64,000 nt of DNA from Granulicella sp. S156 (GTDB lineage Bacteria > Acidobacteriota > Terriglobia > Terriglobales > Acidobacteriaceae). The DNA is taken from the NCBI RefSeq assembly GCF_009766105.1, contig NZ_LMUH01000013.1:210165-274164 (forward strand). The letters are read 5' to 3'. A program made the position numbers and the translations under genes. The notes beneath the pieces were generated by a model. The model was not told the origin of the DNA, searched no databases, and worked only from the letters and a program-made list of their open reading frames with translations. Positions 62,857 through 64,000 of this stretch are shown here, piece after piece (the first letter of the stretch is position 1; the number at the start of each line of letters is the position of its first letter).

Positions 62857-63103
62857 TAGAGCCTTTTCACGAACAATGTGAGGCATGAACCGCCATAGAA
62901 CTGTCATCTCGACCGGAGCAGGATGGTTTTATCGTCATGCGGAGCGGAGAGACCTGCAGGTTGTGTGCACTGGCTATAGTGCTCGTCCGGGCAAGCTGCA
63001 GGTCTCTCCGCTACGGCGGCAAAAGCCGCCGCCTCCGGTCGAGATGACACGGTATGGGTGGGCTTGAAAAGAGCCACATCACACTATTCGTGAAAATGCT
63101 CTA
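62857..63103. mobile_element. composite MITE-like element with nested palindrome
   Basis: The outer ends TAGAGCCTTTTCACGAA and, inverted, TAGAGCATTTTCACGAA match each other and the CTAGAGCA-TTTTC ends of the 21484 element. Nested inside are TGTCATCTCGACCGGAG (62902-62918) with its exact inverse (63033-63049), and CGGAGAGACCTGCAG (62946-62960) with its inverse (62996-63010). The nested palindrome is related to that at 47207. There is no coding capacity. It lies between the aroE terminator and the porin upstream region. Confidence 0.65.
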
Positions 63104-63138
63104 ATCGCTGCCTACAGCGCAATCGCCGGAACTTAAAC

Positions 63139-63189
63139 AAAATTGGCACAGATCTAAGAACCAGAGAGGTTCAGATCTGTGCCAATTTT
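63139..63189 (-). terminator. strong hairpin terminator after aroE
   Basis: The arms AAAATTGGCACAGATCT and AGATCTGTGCCAATTTT are perfect 17-base inverted copies, with GAACC/GGTTC continuing the stem around AGAGA. On the minus strand it is followed by TTTTGTTT. It lies about 55 bases after the aroE stop. Confidence 0.85.
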
Positions 63190-63244
63190 CAACCAGCCAT
63201 TACGCCGATTTTTAGACGGCCAAAACTGCGCAGCCCGAGGGCTG

Positions 63245-64000
63245 TTACCGCCCCTTTGGCTTGGCCTTGGTTGCGGGCTTCTTGACTGCTGGTTTAGCAG
63301 CAGGCTTTGCTACTGTTTTTGCAGCAACCTTTGCAGGTGCTTTTACCGGTGCCTTGACGGCGGCCTTTGCTGGTACTGGTTTTTCCGCAGGCTTCGCAGG
63401 GGGTTTTGCGGGGACCGCGGCTACCGGTTCAGGTGCCTCCACCTTCGCTGGAGCTGCGGGGTGAGCGGCGGTATCGCTCGCGGCCTCGGCGGACTGACGC
63501 AACGAGTGCAGTACGACGCGCAGCATCTCTTCCTCGGGAGCGGGCTTGCCTGTCCAGATTTCGAACTGGCGTGCTCCCTGCTGCACGAACATCTCCACGC
63601 CGGAGATCGCCGTGAGCCCCTTCTGTCGTGCCAATTTCAGCAGCGGGGTCTCGATGGGGTTGTAGACCAGATCGAAGACGATGCGCGCGGTAAGGTCCTC
63701 GGGCTGAAGCAAGGGCGTACCCTTTTGCCCGGCCATACCCACCGGCGTCGCATTGATGATGACGTCGAAGCCAGTTTTGGCGACGGCATCGCGCTTGATG
63801 GTCTTGGCACCAGACTGGCGGGCGAGCTTTTGGGCTGTCTCGGGAGTGCGATTCAGAATCCAGACTTCGGCGCCCTTGTCGCGGCAGCCGAAGACGGCAG
63901 CTCGCGCCGCGCCGCCCGCACCCAGGACAAGCACCTTCGCGCCCTTGAGGCTCAAACGCCTCTCCAGTGGCCCGACGATTCCGGCGACATCGGTGTTGAA
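63245..64000 (-). CDS. aroE: shikimate dehydrogenase AroE (5' part beyond the right edge), with histone-H1-like tail
   Basis: The frame is open from the right edge to 63245 (251 residues). It begins FNTDVAGIVGPLERRLSLKG, where NTD is the AroE signature. The NADP fold has VLVLGAGGAARAAVFGCRDK and VWILNRTPETAQKLA (the NRT NADP-phosphate pocket). Family blocks continue with INATPVGMAG and FDLVYNPIETPLL and end with GVEMFVQQGARQFEIWTGK. After residue ~165 comes an 80-residue tail of Ala, Pro and Lys (PAKAAVKAPVKAPAKVAAKT and similar) that normal AroE lacks. It reduces 3-dehydroshikimate to shikimate. In some Acidobacteria AroE is fused behind a dehydroquinase domain; that part is outside the window. 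A strong terminator follows. Confidence 0.93.
   Translation of the reverse strand, partial: FNTDVAGIVGPLERRLSLKGAKVLVLGAGGAARAAVFGCRDKGAEVWILNRTPETAQKLARQSGAKTIKRDAVAKTGFDVIINATPVGMAGQKGTPLLQPEDLTARIVFDLVYNPIETPLLKLARQKGLTAISGVEMFVQQGARQFEIWTGKPAPEEEMLRVVLHSLRQSAEAASDTAAHPAAPAKVEAPEPVAAVPAKPPAKPAEKPVPAKAAVKAPVKAPAKVAAKTVAKPAAKPAVKKPATKAKPKGR

Overview
The window looks like chromosomal DNA of an acidobacterium, most likely class Terriglobia (the Granulicella/Edaphobacter/Terriglobus/Acidobacterium group). This is inferred from gene content. There is a PadR regulator followed by an ADOP-type orphan permease, three very large (about 1150-1220 residue) Oar-like TonB-dependent receptors with an N-terminal carboxypeptidase-regulatory-like domain, a TIGR03435-type secreted protein, a winged-helix regulator fused to a TolB/PD40 propeller, and a BBP2-type porin. 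Gene density is high, and nothing looks like a prophage or an integrated plasmid.

Layout. 1-1473: ADOP permease (runs off the left edge) and its PadR regulator. 1732-3159: a secreted C45/phospholipase-B-like Ntn hydrolase. 3191-14050: an alpha-glucan locus with a GH31 alpha-glucosidase, a membrane one-component regulator, a TonB-dependent receptor and a GH13 cyclomaltodextrinase-like enzyme. 14154-18503: housekeeping genes (tRNA-Pro(GGG), yggX, ligA), then a 5'-truncated GH19 lysozyme relic joined to a secreted propeller protein. 18523-25848: a tripartite RND drug-efflux operon with a divergent LysR gene. 25989-33920: GH144 (beta-1,2-glucanase type) and GH39 (beta-xylosidase type) enzymes, a TonB-dependent receptor, and a divergent LacI regulator with a twin operator between them. 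33960-40530: a third TonB-dependent receptor, a Tat-exported sulfatase and the formylglycine-generating enzyme that would mature it. 40537-45055: a compact six-gene minus-strand operon (VKOR, coiled-coil anchor, alpha/beta hydrolase, small membrane protein, threonine dehydratase, SH3/TPR lipoprotein-like protein). 45190-47187: M3 oligopeptidase. 47419-53065: a CzcCBA/Cus-type heavy-metal RND operon. 53574-55641: an SMR-like protein, and a small membrane protein coupled to an Amt-family transporter with altered pore residues. 55819-58532: a PP2C phosphatase, a TIGR03435 protein and a Ser/Thr kinase. 58682-62616: an APC permease and a BBP2 porin. 63245-64000: the 3' part of aroE, with a histone-H1-like tail, running off the right edge.

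The three sugar loci follow one plan: an outer-membrane receptor, secreted hydrolases and a dedicated regulator. Together they suggest a plant- or microbe-polysaccharide degrader. Both RND operons are tightly coupled through overlapping stop/start codons.

The main unexplained structure lies between genes. At least seven long palindromic or MITE-like units fall into a few families, with one element nested in another. An 11-bp-period direct repeat, TCTTTAyG-N3-TCTTTAyG, recurs upstream of three transport genes. Strong operator-like palindromes sit in front of the LacI, LysR, third TonB-receptor and FGE genes. All family assignments come from reading motifs; no database search was run.
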